From: Ruegeria sp. HKCCD4315
GTDB lineage: Bacteria; Pseudomonadota; Alphaproteobacteria; Rhodobacterales; Rhodobacteraceae
Assembly: GCF_013112245.1 (NCBI RefSeq)
Contig: NZ_WVRN01000001.1
Location: forward strand, 227,001-291,000
Length of the DNA: 64,000 nt
Reading direction: 5' to 3'
Each line of letters opens with the position of its first letter. Positions within the stretch are counted from its first letter, which is position 1. This document shows, piece after piece, positions 7,318 through 17,063 of the stretch. The position numbers were made by a program, and so were the translations under genes. Below the pieces are notes generated by a model that was not told the origin of the DNA, searched no databases, and saw nothing but the letters and a program-made list of their open reading frames with translations.

Positions 7318-9006
7318 TTATGCCAACTGCTTTAACCGGGGCATCAAATCCAAGAGTTCCCTAGTATACGAATGCTGCGGATCTTCGAACAACGAATCCG
7401 TCTCCTGGACCTCAAGCAACTTCCCATTACGCATCACGCCCACCCTGTCACACATCTGACGTACGACCGGGAGATCGTGGCTGATAAAGAGCATGGTCAA
7501 GCCGAGATGTTCCTGCAGGTCTTTGAGAATGTTCAGGATTTGCGCTTGAATAGAGACATCCAAGGCGCTTGTCGGTTCATCGCAGATCAGAAAACGGGGC
7601 TGAGTTGCGAGGGCGCGAGCAATACAAATACGCTGACGCTGCCCTCCGGAAAATTCATGTGGATACTTACGCCATGCGTCCTTAGCCAGCCCAACCCAGT
7701 CGAGCAATTCGCGCACACGTGGTTCGATAGCGGGCTTGGGCAGGATTTTATGGTGATGGATGGGCTCGGCCACGAGATCCCCAACCCTCATGCGGGGATT
7801 CAAACTGGAGAACGGGTCTTGAAAGATCATCTGGATCTGGCGGCGGTAGGCTTGCAGAGCCTCTGCCTCCATGACTGTGACGTCTTCGCCATCAAAGATA
7901 ACCCGTCCGCCATCTACGGGATAGAGCGTTCCAATCATCCGCGCGACCGTGGACTTGCCAGAGCCACTTTCGCCCACAAGGCCGAAAACCTCACCGTCGC
8001 GAATGTCGAAACTCACCTGATCGACGGCAGTGAAGTACTTGCGTTGCGATGGTAGCAGCCCACCTTTTTGCAGGAACGTTTTAGTAATGTTTTCGACTTC
8101 CAGCAGCTTGCCGGTTTTGGACAGATCAGTCTTGTCCCAATGGGCCGCCAGATCGTCAATCTTGAAGGTTCTTTCCCGCTCGCCATAATTGACCACTGGG
8201 AAACGCTCGACCTTGGTGTGCGGGCGCGGCACGGCGGCAATCAGGGATTTGGTATACTCATGTGTCGGCGCGCCGAGGATCTGATCGGTCGTGCCGCTTT
8301 CAACCACATGACCGGAATACATCACAGTGACCGTATCGGTGGTGTCGGCGATAACACCCATATCATGGGTGACGAGGATCACGCCGACCTGACGCTCTTT
8401 CGCCAGTTCCTTGATCAGATCCAGCACCTGCGCTTGGACAGACACATCCAGGGCCGTTGTAGGTTCGTCCGCGATCAGAACACTGGGTTCGGTACAGAGC
8501 GCGAGCGCGATTACCACCCGCTGACGCATCCCGCCGGAAAACTGGTGCGGATACTGGTTGAAACGATCCGCCGGGTCGGGGATGGACACGCGATCCAGCA
8601 GGGCAATGGCGCGCTTTTTCGCCTCGGACGCGGACAGGCCAAGATGCAGTTGGATCGTCTCGACCAATTGCTCACCAACTGTGAACAGCGGGTTCAGCGA
8701 GGTCAGCGGGTCCTGAAAGATCATCCCGATCTCTTTGCCCCGGATCCGGCGTTTATCCTCGGCGTCCAACTCGTCGATGCGGCGCCCATTCAGCCAGACC
8801 TCACCCTCTGACACATGGGCCGGAGGGTCCAGCAGGCCGATCACGGCGTTGCCGGTCATGGATTTGCCTGCACCGCTCTCGCCGACAACGCCCCGGATTT
8901 CACCGGGGTGGAGATCATAGGTCACATGCTCGACCGGCTTGAAGATGCCGTGGCGGGTGGGGATTTCCACCGTCAGGTTGCGGATCGAAAGAACGGGATC
9001 GGTCAT
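7318..9006 (-). CDS. Peptide-type ABC transporter, fused double ATP-binding protein (DppD-DppF)
   Basis: A 562-residue cytoplasmic ATPase made of two complete ABC domains, replacing the separate DppD and DppF subunits. Domain 1 has Walker A GESGAGKS (42-49), signature FSGGM (156-160) and Walker B LIADEP (177-182). Domain 2 has Walker A GESGSGKS (345-352), FSGGQ (452-456) and LICDEP (473-478). All catalytic motifs are intact in both halves. A linker of about 50 residues joins them. Its start overlaps the stop of the upstream permease gene (ATGA). It powers uptake of oligopeptides or similar solutes together with the four genes upstream. Confidence 0.95.
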   Translation of the reverse strand: MTDPVLSIRNLTVEIPTRHGIFKPVEHVTYDLHPGEIRGVVGESGAGKSMTGNAVIGLLDPPAHVSEGEVWLNGRRIDELDAEDKRRIRGKEIGMIFQDPLTSLNPLFTVGEQLVETIQLHLGLSASEAKKRAIALLDRVSIPDPADRFNQYPHQFSGGMRQRVVIALALCTEPSVLIADEPTTALDVSVQAQVLDLIKELAKERQVGVILVTHDMGVIADTTDTVTVMYSGHVVESGTTDQILGAPTHEYTKSLIAAVPRPHTKVERFPVVNYGERERTFKIDDLAAHWDKTDLSKTGKLLEVENITKTFLQKGGLLPSQRKYFTAVDQVSFDIRDGEVFGLVGESGSGKSTVARMIGTLYPVDGGRVIFDGEDVTVMEAEALQAYRRQIQMIFQDPFSSLNPRMRVGDLVAEPIHHHKILPKPAIEPRVRELLDWVGLAKDAWRKYPHEFSGGQRQRICIARALATQPRFLICDEPTSALDVSIQAQILNILKDLQEHLGLTMLFISHDLPVVRQMCDRVGVMRNGKLLEVQETDSLFEDPQHSYTRELLDLMPRLKQLA

Positions 9007-9917
9007 TTCAGCCTCGGGTTCAGAACATCACGCAGCCAGTCGCCCAGCAGGTTCACACTCAGCGCCAGTGCCAGCAGAGTGCAGGCGGGGAAGAACAGGA
9101 TCCACCACTCGCCCGAGAACAGGAAGCCCTGCCCGATACGAATCAGCGTGCCGAGTGACGGTTGCGTTGGTGGCGCTCCAACACCAAGGAAGCTGAGCGT
9201 CGCCTCGGCAATGATCGCCAGCGCCAGCGAGATGGTCGCGATCACCAGAACCGGTGACAGCACATTGGGAAGGATATGGCGCAGCATGATCGTCAGCGGG
9301 CTTTGCCCGATGATGCGCGCGGCGGCGACATAGTCCTTGTTTTTCTCGACCAGCGTTGCGCCCCGGACGACACGAGCGAACTGCACCCAATCGGACAGGC
9401 CAATGGCCAGGATCAGCACCCAGATCGCCATTTGGTCGCGATATTCCACCGGAGTAATGCCTTTGGCGATGCCAAAGATCAGCATAGCAAGCAGGATAGA
9501 AGGGAAGGTCAGTTGCACATCCGCTGTACGCATAATGATCGTTTCGGTCCAGCCGCCGAAATAGCCCGACAACAAACCCAGAATAATGCCCAGAACCATG
9601 GCGAACAGAACGGCCGCCACCCCAACAAATAACGAGATCCGCATTCCGTACAGGATGGTCGAAAACACATCCCGCCCCTGATCGTCGGTGCCCATCAGGA
9701 AGCTTTCGCCTGTAAAGGCATTGGGTTCCATCGGCGGGGTGAAGCCGTTCATCAGGTTCAGGCTGGCCGGGTCAAACGGGTTTGTCGGCGCAATCAACGG
9801 TGCAAGGATGGTGGCGAGGATGAGGATCAAAGCCACCGTGGCCGAGACCATGGCCACGGGCGACCGGCGAAAGGCGTAGAACTGGTCGCTGTCCAGAATG
9901 CGTCTCACTCGGCTCAT
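9003..9917 (-). CDS. Peptide-type ABC transporter permease (DppC family)
   Basis: A 304-residue inner-membrane permease with an N-terminal OppC_N-like segment (FAFRRSPVAMVSATVAL type) and about six membrane helices. The cytoplasmic EAA loop is visible (EATLSFLGVGAPPTQPSLG). A longer frame runs 53 codons further upstream, but the start at 9917 overlaps the DppB stop as ATGA and begins at the conserved N terminus, so the shorter form is preferred. It forms the channel with the DppB-type subunit. Confidence 0.92.
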   Translation of the reverse strand: MSRVRRILDSDQFYAFRRSPVAMVSATVALILILATILAPLIAPTNPFDPASLNLMNGFTPPMEPNAFTGESFLMGTDDQGRDVFSTILYGMRISLFVGVAAVLFAMVLGIILGLLSGYFGGWTETIIMRTADVQLTFPSILLAMLIFGIAKGITPVEYRDQMAIWVLILAIGLSDWVQFARVVRGATLVEKNKDYVAAARIIGQSPLTIMLRHILPNVLSPVLVIATISLALAIIAEATLSFLGVGAPPTQPSLGTLIRIGQGFLFSGEWWILFFPACTLLALALSVNLLGDWLRDVLNPRLK

Positions 9918-10882
9918 GCGCTGACCCTCAGGCGCGGGTCGATGAAGGCATAAAGGATGTCGACCGCAAGGTTGATGGTGACAAAGATGACCGAAATCAT
10001 CATCAGGTAAGCTGCCATGACAGGAATATCCACGAACTGGATTGCGTTGATGAACAGAAGGCCGAGACCCGGCCACTGGAACACCGTCTCGGTGATGATG
10101 GCGAAGGCGATGATGGCCCCCAGTTGCAGACCGATGATGGTGATAACCGGGACCATGGTGTTTTTCAGCGCATGGCGGAAATTGATGGTCCGGTCGCTGA
10201 GGCCGCGGGCGCGGGCAAAGCGGATATAGTCTTGCCGGAGGACTTCCAGCATCTCGGACCGCACCAACCGCATGATTAGGGTCATCTGATACAGACCCAA
10301 TGTAATCGCTGGCAAGATCAGCGCCTTAAGCCCGCTGCTGGTCAGCAAGCCGGTGTTCCACCAGCCCAGATCCACAACCTCTCCGCGCCCAAAGCTTGGT
10401 AGCCATCCAAGCTCGACCGAGAAGACGTAAATCAACAGGATGCCGATCAGGAAGGTGGGCAGGGATACCCCGATCAGAGAGGCTGACATGATGAAATTCG
10501 CGGCAAACCCGTCTCGCCGGATTGCGGTGAAAACACCCAGTGCGATGCCTAAGACTATGGCAAATACGGCCGAGACCAGCGCCAGTTCCAGCGTCGCCGG
10601 AGCGCGTTCGGCCAGGATTTCAGCGACCGGACGCCCCTGACGGAAGCTGACGCCGAAATTGCCCTGTACCGCTTCTTGCAGAAACTTCACATATTGCACC
10701 GGAAACGGCTGATCGAGTCCCAACTGAGCGCGCAGACGTTCCACATCTTCCATGGTCCGCTCTTGCCCCAGCATGTTGTCGATCGGATCACCGACAAAGC
10801 GGAACATGGAAAAGGCGACAAGGCCCACGACGAACAGAACCAGCGCCGACTGGGCAACGCGCCTGATAATGTATGACAGCAT
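9914..10882 (-). CDS. Peptide-type ABC transporter permease (DppB family)
   Basis: A 322-residue inner-membrane permease starting with the typical MLSYIIRRVAQSALVLFVV. It carries the conserved FGVSFRQGRPVAEIL region and an EAA-like loop (YIRFARARGLSDRTINFRHA). The gene begins directly after the stop of the binding-protein gene and overlaps the DppC gene by 4 nt, so expression is coupled. Confidence 0.93.
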   Translation of the reverse strand: MLSYIIRRVAQSALVLFVVGLVAFSMFRFVGDPIDNMLGQERTMEDVERLRAQLGLDQPFPVQYVKFLQEAVQGNFGVSFRQGRPVAEILAERAPATLELALVSAVFAIVLGIALGVFTAIRRDGFAANFIMSASLIGVSLPTFLIGILLIYVFSVELGWLPSFGRGEVVDLGWWNTGLLTSSGLKALILPAITLGLYQMTLIMRLVRSEMLEVLRQDYIRFARARGLSDRTINFRHALKNTMVPVITIIGLQLGAIIAFAIITETVFQWPGLGLLFINAIQFVDIPVMAAYLMMISVIFVTINLAVDILYAFIDPRLRVSA

Positions 10883-12436
10883 TTAGTTGACCGTGACCCA
10901 GCGCAGAAGGAAGAAATTGTCGGGCCGTTGTGTCAGCTCGATATTGCTGCGCGCGCCCCAGACCAACGGCTGGACGTAAAGGGGCACATAGGCGACCTCA
11001 TCCTGAAGTATGCCTGCAACCTCATCCAGCATAGCCTGACGGGTAGGCTCATCGATCTCGGACTGGATTAGTGGCAGCAATTCATCCACGCGGGCGTTGG
11101 AATAGCCGCCAAAGTTCCACGAACCCAGCTTCTTTTCCTCATTTGGTGTCGATGCGAGGAAACGCACAGGATGTTCGGCGTCAAATGTGCCCGGTGACCA
11201 GCCCAGCAGATACATATCGAAGTTGTCGGCGCGCAGCTCAGGCCAATAATTTTGCACGGGCATCGCATCGAGCGTCACATTCAATCCAACTTGCGTCAGC
11301 ATGGCGGTAATGGCCTGACAAACGGATTCGTCGTTTAGGTAGCGGTTGTTGGAGCATTTGAAGCTGACTTCGGCCCCTTCGGCTCCCGCTTCGGCCAGCA
11401 ACGCCTTCGCACCTTCTGGGTCGTAGGCATATGGGTCTGCGTTTGCAGCCGAATAGCCACGCATCGCCGGGCTGACCAACTGGCTTGCCACTTCGGCGTT
11501 GCCGCGCATGATGGTTTGCAGGATGGCTGGTACGTTAACTGCTTTGGCAACGGCCTCGCGTACGCGCACGTCGCCAAAAACGTCGGTCCCGCCTTGGCCC
11601 GTTTCACTTGCGCCTTCCTGCTGGTCGAAGCCCAGCATGATGACACGTGCTTCGATGCCCTGAATGACTTTCACGTCCGGGTTGCCCTGCAACCGGGCGA
11701 CGTCCTGAATGGGAACCGGGTTGATGAAATCCACATCGCCTGAAAGCAGAGCTGCCAGAGCGGTCGCTGGATTCTGGATAGGCACCAGTTCGGCACGAGT
11801 CAGGTTGTGCTCGGTCTCGCCCCACCAGCCTTCGAAGGGCTCTAGAACCGTGCGCAGGCCCGGCTCTCTCGCGGTGACGCGGAAGGCACCGGTACCGTTG
11901 GCGTTGAGCGTTGCGTAGTTACCTGCTTCTTTGTCGGGAAGGGCTGTGTCATTCGCCTCGGCCCAGCCGCTATCCATGATCATCCAGTTGGCGATGCTGT
12001 CGGGAAAGATTGGGTTTGGTGCGGTGGTCATCACGTCGACGGTGTAATCGTCAACCTTGACCACCTCGCTGACGGGCGCGAACCAGCTGCGGGTGTCCGA
12101 GTTTTCGTCAGACGCCCGCTGGTACGAGAAGATCACGTCATCCGCATTGAATTCAGACCCATCATGAAACGTTACGCCCTCGCGCAGCTTGAACCTCCAT
12201 CCAGCTCCGTCGCCGATGGTTTCCCAACTGGTCGCAAGCGCCGGTTCGATGGTCATATCCTTGCCTCGCCGAACAAGCCCTTCGTAGACATTGTTCAAAA
12301 AACCCAGAACGGGGGCGGAGTTGACCGCATGAGGATCCATTGTTTGCGGGTCCGTTGTAACGGCAAACGTGAACTCTTCGGCTGCTACGGGTAAGGCAAG
12401 CGCGCCCAAAAGCGCGGCAGTGGTCAGACGTTTCAT
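10883..12436 (-). CDS. ABC transporter substrate-binding protein (SBP_bac_5), second of a tandem pair
   Basis: A 517-residue periplasmic binding protein of the DppA/OppA type. A Sec signal peptide is present (MKRLTTAALLGALALPVAA, cleavage about residue 20). Family segments include WRFKLREGVTFHDGSEF and FLNNVYEGLVR. The ATG at 12436 is preferred over a GTG four codons upstream because GGGAG lies 7 nt before it. It resembles the protein encoded immediately upstream, so the transporter has two receptors. The substrate is probably peptide-like but cannot be read from sequence. Confidence 0.92.
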   Translation of the reverse strand: MKRLTTAALLGALALPVAAEEFTFAVTTDPQTMDPHAVNSAPVLGFLNNVYEGLVRRGKDMTIEPALATSWETIGDGAGWRFKLREGVTFHDGSEFNADDVIFSYQRASDENSDTRSWFAPVSEVVKVDDYTVDVMTTAPNPIFPDSIANWMIMDSGWAEANDTALPDKEAGNYATLNANGTGAFRVTAREPGLRTVLEPFEGWWGETEHNLTRAELVPIQNPATALAALLSGDVDFINPVPIQDVARLQGNPDVKVIQGIEARVIMLGFDQQEGASETGQGGTDVFGDVRVREAVAKAVNVPAILQTIMRGNAEVASQLVSPAMRGYSAANADPYAYDPEGAKALLAEAGAEGAEVSFKCSNNRYLNDESVCQAITAMLTQVGLNVTLDAMPVQNYWPELRADNFDMYLLGWSPGTFDAEHPVRFLASTPNEEKKLGSWNFGGYSNARVDELLPLIQSEIDEPTRQAMLDEVAGILQDEVAYVPLYVQPLVWGARSNIELTQRPDNFFLLRWVTVN

Positions 12437-12454
12437 GATAGCTCCCACTTTTTG

Positions 12455-12486
12455 GTGGCGGGCCCCGTATTTCGAGGCCCGGCCAC
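12455..12486 (-). terminator. Intercistronic hairpin between the two binding-protein genes
   Basis: GTGGCGGGCCCCG and CGAGGCCCGGCCAC pair over about 13 bp with a one-base bulge, one mismatch and a 5-nt loop. There is no T-run. It sits just after the first receptor gene and probably sets transcript levels or stability. Confidence 0.6.
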
Positions 12487-12491
12487 GTTTC

Positions 12492-14066
12492 TTAGTTCAG
12501 GCCGAAGTGCTTGACCATAGGCTGATCTTCAGGATCAACGTTGATGTCCAGGTTTTCAGCCATACCCCAGTTCAGCACCTGATGGTGGATTGGAATATAA
12601 AGCTGTTCATCCTGCACCACGCGCCAGATCTCGGCGATAGCCTGATCTCGCGCAACAAGATCCGTGTTCGAGGCCAGCGACTTGATCTTGGCATCCAACT
12701 CATCATTGTCATACCCGGTGCCGTTCCACGTCCCGATGTCGCTTTCGCGGCCATGGACGAGGAAGTTGAAAATGTACTCCGAGTCATAGGTCGGAACGCC
12801 CCATCCCAGCATGTAGAAATCGGTCTTGCCATCCGTGATCAGCGGGAAGTGCTGTGCCTTGGGTTTGGCATCCAGATTCACCGTAATGCCGATCTGACCC
12901 AGCATCCCGACAGCGGCCTGACAGATACCTTCGTCGTTGATGTAGCGGTCATTGGGGCAATCCAGCCGGATCGAGAAGCCGTCGGGATAGCCCGCCTCGG
13001 CCAAAAGAGCCTTCGCGCCTTCAACATCCGTGCTGCTTTCACCGTCCATCTCGGCGGTCCAGCCGTTGACGAAGGGCGGTGCGATCATCCCGGCAGGTTG
13101 CGACTGACCGCGCATAACCACCTGTTGGATGGCGTCCCGGTTGATCGCCTTGGACATGGCCTGACGTACCCGGACGTCGGCAAGGGGGTTCTTGCCATCG
13201 ACGTTGTCCGCTTCGATATCATCCCCGCCCTGGTTCATACCAAAGAAGATCACCCGGTTTTGCGGTGCTTGCTTGACGACCAAGCCGTCCACAGCATTCA
13301 CCCGGTCCAGATCCTGCACCGGCATATCCTGAAGGAAGTTCACCTCGCCCGACAGCATCGCCGCAACGCGGGTGGCGTCGTTCTGGATCGGTGTATAGAT
13401 GATTTCGCTGATCGCCATCGGGAACTGATCACGACCCCAATAGTCTTCGTTCCGCTCCATCACGGTTTTCACATCGGGCTCGCGGCTAACCAGCTTGTAG
13501 GGGCCGGTGCCATTTACATTCACAGTCGCAAAGGTGATCTCACCACCTTCAAAGTCCTGAACGTTGACCGCGTTGTTCGCCGCGGTCCAGCCTTTGTCCA
13601 TGATAAACAGGTCGGTCAGGTTCGCCGGCAGGATCGGGTTCGGGCCGTCGGTCACGATCTCGACCGTGTGGTCATCAACAGCACGCACCTCGACAATCGA
13701 GTTGATTAGCTCTTTCATGTCCGAGTTTGGTTGTTTCGCGCGGTTGATACTGAACACTACATCTTCTGCGGTGAAATCAGCACCGTCATGGAACTTCACG
13801 CCCTGACGCAGGTTGAACACCCAGACATTCGGATCACTCTCGCTGGGGGCCCAATCGGTGGCCAGCGCAGGCTCAAAAGCGCCGGACGTGTCGCGGATAA
13901 TCAGAGGTTCATACATCTGGTGGCGCACGGTATGCGTGGGCCCTTCGTTTTGCGAATGCGGGTCAAGCGTCAGCGCATCCCCCGAGCGCGCCCAACGCAG
14001 GGTTTCTGCATTGGCCAGCGACGTCGTCGTCATCAACAGCGCAAGCGCGAGTATTGGTTTGTTCAT
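12492..14066 (-). CDS. ABC transporter substrate-binding protein (SBP_bac_5), first of a tandem pair
   Basis: A 524-residue periplasmic receptor with a Sec signal (MNKPILALALLMTTTSLANA, cleavage about residue 20) and the SBP_bac_5 fold: the early segment LRWARSGDALTLDPHSQNEG and the VWVFNLRQGVKFHDGADF strand are diagnostic of DppA-like proteins. It is the first gene of the operon. It shares many blocks with the next receptor, for example the C-terminal AEAGYPDGFSIRLDCPNDRY against AEAGAEGAEVSFKCSNNRY, so the two arose by duplication. The GGGAG ribosome site lies 6 nt before the ATG. Confidence 0.92.
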   Translation of the reverse strand: MNKPILALALLMTTTSLANAETLRWARSGDALTLDPHSQNEGPTHTVRHQMYEPLIIRDTSGAFEPALATDWAPSESDPNVWVFNLRQGVKFHDGADFTAEDVVFSINRAKQPNSDMKELINSIVEVRAVDDHTVEIVTDGPNPILPANLTDLFIMDKGWTAANNAVNVQDFEGGEITFATVNVNGTGPYKLVSREPDVKTVMERNEDYWGRDQFPMAISEIIYTPIQNDATRVAAMLSGEVNFLQDMPVQDLDRVNAVDGLVVKQAPQNRVIFFGMNQGGDDIEADNVDGKNPLADVRVRQAMSKAINRDAIQQVVMRGQSQPAGMIAPPFVNGWTAEMDGESSTDVEGAKALLAEAGYPDGFSIRLDCPNDRYINDEGICQAAVGMLGQIGITVNLDAKPKAQHFPLITDGKTDFYMLGWGVPTYDSEYIFNFLVHGRESDIGTWNGTGYDNDELDAKIKSLASNTDLVARDQAIAEIWRVVQDEQLYIPIHHQVLNWGMAENLDINVDPEDQPMVKHFGLN

Positions 14067-14728
14067 GTTTTTCTCCCATTTTGCAGATGCTTATCTGCTT
14101 TGAATTCGCGATGCTCTGTCGCAAATTTCTGTGAACGTTATGGTTGTGGATAGCATACCAACTGCGAATGCATGTCAATCGTTCAACGCGGTGCAGAGTT
14201 GCCAAACGTTTGAAACGCGGGACTTTTAGATGGCAGCTTCCCTCCAAAAACGTCGCATCAAGTGTCTATTGCTCAGGCGAGACGAAAACAAACCGCAAAA
14301 ATCAAGCTTCCCGTAATGGTAAGTAAATCCAGGTGGCGCTGACGGGAACGGCGTTTTTCAGAGTCTGGATAAATGTCCGCTTTTTGAAGCGATTGCCCCA
14401 CTGCCTTAGACTTGCTGCCAGATTTGTAATCCTCCCGAGGTTTTTTCGCTCGTTTGCCAAGTACACAAGTTGGTTGTTCAAGCAAAACACACCAACGGCA
14501 GATTAACCTCGGATAACAGAAGTTTAGTGACGAGTTGCGTATGTCGGGTTCGCGCCTATTCCTGACTTTTCAATTGCGGTCGACACCGGTGGTTGTGCCC
14601 TTCCGCAATCAAATTTCAATCAGAACGTTCGATCTAAAAACAGTCCACCGGACTGTCCGCTCAACAGACAAACAGGTAAACTGCATGATGAACGCGGAGA
14701 AGTCTGCTGAGCGGCGTGATTGCGGAGC
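14067..14728. other. Gene-free, AT-richer region
   Basis: About 660 bp upstream of the peptide-type ABC operon. The promoter of that operon must lie in its first part. No protein or RNA gene could be supported. A minus-strand frame at 14302-14490 lacks a good ribosome site and a recognisable product. Confidence 0.5.
14083..14098. promoter_or_regulatory. Inverted repeat in the leader of the peptide ABC operon
   Basis: GCAGAT-GCTT-ATCTGC is a perfect 6-bp inverted repeat with a 4-nt spacer, ending about 17 nt before the ATG at 14066. It could be an operator or a small leader hairpin close to the ribosome site. Confidence 0.3.
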
Positions 14729-15529
14729 TTAAATGACCGGATATCGAGCAGGGTCTATACCGTGACGTTTGCAGACGACATCAATGTAGCTTCCTTCGGG
14801 CGGCAACCCACCGTAATGCGCCCTTATGTTGCTTCTGGTTTCGCCTTGGAAATGATGGAAACGAACCCAATCGGGTTCGTAGTCATCTAGACCACGTTCA
14901 GGATCCAAAAAACCGCGACGCGGAAAATACAAATGCCAGTGCTGGCCGCGACTGATCTCGCCGGTCGCGTTTAGGGCCCAGCGGGTGACACTGGGGCCGG
15001 TTGTCGTCCAGGGCAGGTCATACAGCGTAAATCGATCGCCTGCCTGGTATCGGTCAACTAACTTCTGTGTGCGTTCCGGTCCGAGCCAAAACGGAAATGG
15101 CACATCAGATTCCAAGAAGTTGATGATAAGTTTTAGGGCCAGTGAACCCTTTGGGAGACGCAGAACGCAGTTGTTCATCGAGTTGTTCCGCCTAATCAGG
15201 CCGAACAGATAATCGGAATTCACGTGCAGGGGATTTACGCAATATATGTCCAGATCGACCCAGACGTAATCGGTTTTTTGCATCAGATAGATTCGGAACA
15301 CATCCGAATACACCGCGGCGCGTTTGCGTGACGCATCAAGCTGGTCGGTTTTGCCCACGCCATATATTTCGCGGGCGTCATGGACGATGACACCGTCCGG
15401 GACATCAATGTCCAAATCCAGAACATAGAGATGATACGTGTAGCCATGGTCGAGAAAGGACTGAATACAGACTCGCTCCACGCAAGAGAGCGATTGTCCG
15501 TACCAAAAACTCGCCACCTCAAAATCCAA
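14729..15529 (-). CDS. Glycosyltransferase with DXD sugar-binding motif (GT32-like)
   Basis: A 266-residue soluble protein. It has the layout of capsule or mannosyl transferases that read nucleotide sugars through a DXD motif: an N-terminal segment SFWYGQSLSCVERVCIQSFL (7-26), the region SDVFRIYLMQKTDYVWVDLD, with DLD at about 92-94, and a C-terminal HHFQGE segment. The best start is the TTG at 15529, with AAGGGAA 7 nt upstream; no in-frame ATG is nearby. It stands alone between gene-poor stretches, so its acceptor (polysaccharide, lipid or protein) is unknown. Confidence 0.75.
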   Translation of the reverse strand: MDFEVASFWYGQSLSCVERVCIQSFLDHGYTYHLYVLDLDIDVPDGVIVHDAREIYGVGKTDQLDASRKRAAVYSDVFRIYLMQKTDYVWVDLDIYCVNPLHVNSDYLFGLIRRNNSMNNCVLRLPKGSLALKLIINFLESDVPFPFWLGPERTQKLVDRYQAGDRFTLYDLPWTTTGPSVTRWALNATGEISRGQHWHLYFPRRGFLDPERGLDDYEPDWVRFHHFQGETRSNIRAHYGGLPPEGSYIDVVCKRHGIDPARYPVI

Positions 15530-16258
15530 AACATCGTTCCCTTTGCAACGGTTTGATACAGTGTCTCTACCTAAGGGATTTGGAGGTCGTCAACGACCGG
15601 ATGATGCTTCTCGATCGTTGTGTTTTATTGTCCACATGCCGATTGGTTCTGTGTCGATGTTTCTGCGTGAATCCAAGTGGAAGTGTATAATCGAAAAGAA
15701 CCTTGGGCGGGTTCTGCAGACTTATTCAAGTTAAGTTGGATTCACCCTAGATCTGTCTACCGTTGTCGCATCTCCCATCAGTGCTTTTCCTGTAGATCCT
15801 GCCGCGCGAGTTCCTGTATTTGCAAACAAAGTGAACTCCTGCCTAGTTGGTTGTGCCTCTTCATCTTCGTGCGAATTTATCAGTCAACGGCGAAAGGCTT
15901 TGCCCAGCTTGGCTTTTACCGCATGATGTCAATAGGTTGATGGCGGAAAAGAAGTCAGTATAACTAATCCTGCAGGTATTTGTTAAATATATAGTAAATT
16001 GATCTATGTTGAATGTATACCACGGTAGATACCACACAACGATCGATTTCAAACGAGGCACAGCGCAAGGTGTCTTATGACAAGATGTTGGTAAAACAAT
16101 ATAGCAGACACTCACACAGATTGCAGCTAAAGACCGCTTTGAGCCCAACGCCGACCTCGACTTTTTCGCGTGGTCTAGTCAATCGCGAGGGTAACCCGAC
16201 CTTCGCTGCGGGTGCGAGTTGAGACGTCGTGCGTGCTGCAGGCAGGACACAGAAGCGC
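15530..16258. other. Gene-free, AT-richer region
   Basis: About 730 bp between the glycosyltransferase gene and the GntR gene. Several short frames exist, but none has a ribosome site with a family match. The AT-rich part near 15955-16025 might contain promoters. I see no repeat or RNA gene. Confidence 0.5.
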
Positions 16259-16939
16259 TTAATTCACGTGCTGGGTCTGGCTGTCCGCTTTAGTTGCGTC
16301 ACTCCAATAGGACCCTTCTTTCCTGTCTATGTGGAGTTTCAGCACGTCTAGCGCTTTTGAAACATCGCCATTCTCGACGCACTGAAGCAACTCAATGTGC
16401 TCCCGATAGGACTTAGCCATGTGATCCGGGTGGTGCCCCAACCGGCTGCGCAATGCTGCCATTTTAAGAGCAATCGTCTGGTACGCGTCATTCAGAAACC
16501 GATTATCCGCACAATCAAACAGGCATTGGTGGAAAAGAGTATCCTGATACAGGTATTCTGCATCATCCGCCGCCCCTCGCGCCGCTTTCATCCGATTGAT
16601 GCAATCGTTAAGCGCGGTATACAGCTCTTGCGGGTTTGCCTGCATGGCCGAGGTTAAAGCGGTTGTCTCAAGGCAGACACGCGCGTCGCAGAGCTTTGCC
16701 AATTCTTCGGGCTCCAAGTTGAACACGAAGGACCCACGTTGCGGTTCGACTACGAGCAGCCCTTCCATTTCAAGTCGATTGATTGCCTCACGAACAGGTG
16801 TGCGGCTGACCTCAAGGTTCTTGGCGATTCGAGCCTCAGACAGCTGCTCACCCAGTTCGAACTCGCCTTTGATAATCCGCTCGCGCAGGTTTTCGGTCAC
16901 CAATTCCGTCAATGATTTCGGTCTGTTGAATGGGCTCAT
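16259..16939 (-). CDS. GntR-family regulator, FadR/FCD subgroup
   Basis: A 226-residue regulator with an N-terminal winged HTH (about 8-75, containing SEARIAKNLEVSRTPVREAINRLEMEGLL) and an all-helical FCD ligand domain (about 85-215). Typical FCD metal-site residues are seen in the D..FH.CLFDCADN segment and in the later H..H-rich helices. FCD regulators respond to organic or sugar acids. AGGAG lies ahead of the ATG. It diverges from the large TRAP catabolic operon and probably represses it through the palindromes at 16976-17023. Confidence 0.92.
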   Translation of the reverse strand: MSPFNRPKSLTELVTENLRERIIKGEFELGEQLSEARIAKNLEVSRTPVREAINRLEMEGLLVVEPQRGSFVFNLEPEELAKLCDARVCLETTALTSAMQANPQELYTALNDCINRMKAARGAADDAEYLYQDTLFHQCLFDCADNRFLNDAYQTIALKMAALRSRLGHHPDHMAKSYREHIELLQCVENGDVSKALDVLKLHIDRKEGSYWSDATKADSQTQHVN

Positions 16940-16975
16940 GTCGCTCTCCTCAGTTCGACAGTAGCAGCGATGTAT

Positions 16976-17023
16976 CTGGCATACAATGTGTTAGTGTTGA
17001 CACATTAGCATACTGTATGCCAG
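16976..17023. promoter_or_regulatory. Nested palindromic operator of the GntR regulator
   Basis: Two inverted repeats are nested. The outer arms CTGGCATACA (16976-16985) and TGTATGCCAG (17014-17023) are perfect. The inner arms AATGTGT (16985-16991) and ACACATT (17000-17006) are also perfect, and a TTGACA box (16997-17002) lies inside. A site of this kind in the divergent region, beside an FCD-type GntR gene, is probably its operator for both promoters. Binding is inferred. Confidence 0.65.
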
Positions 17024-17063
17024 TTTTGATTCTCACAAAGAGACGGCATCGGGAGGGGCGTCT

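Noticed and set aside
12369..13709. A 446-codon plus-strand frame opposite the first peptide-binding-protein gene
   Set aside because: It lies antisense to a complete, recognisable receptor gene, has no ribosome site and no familiar domain; GC-rich codon use on the real strand creates such frames.
14302..14490. A 62-codon minus-strand frame in the gene-free region
   Set aside because: No good ribosome site and no family that I recognise; AT-rich non-coding DNA explains it.
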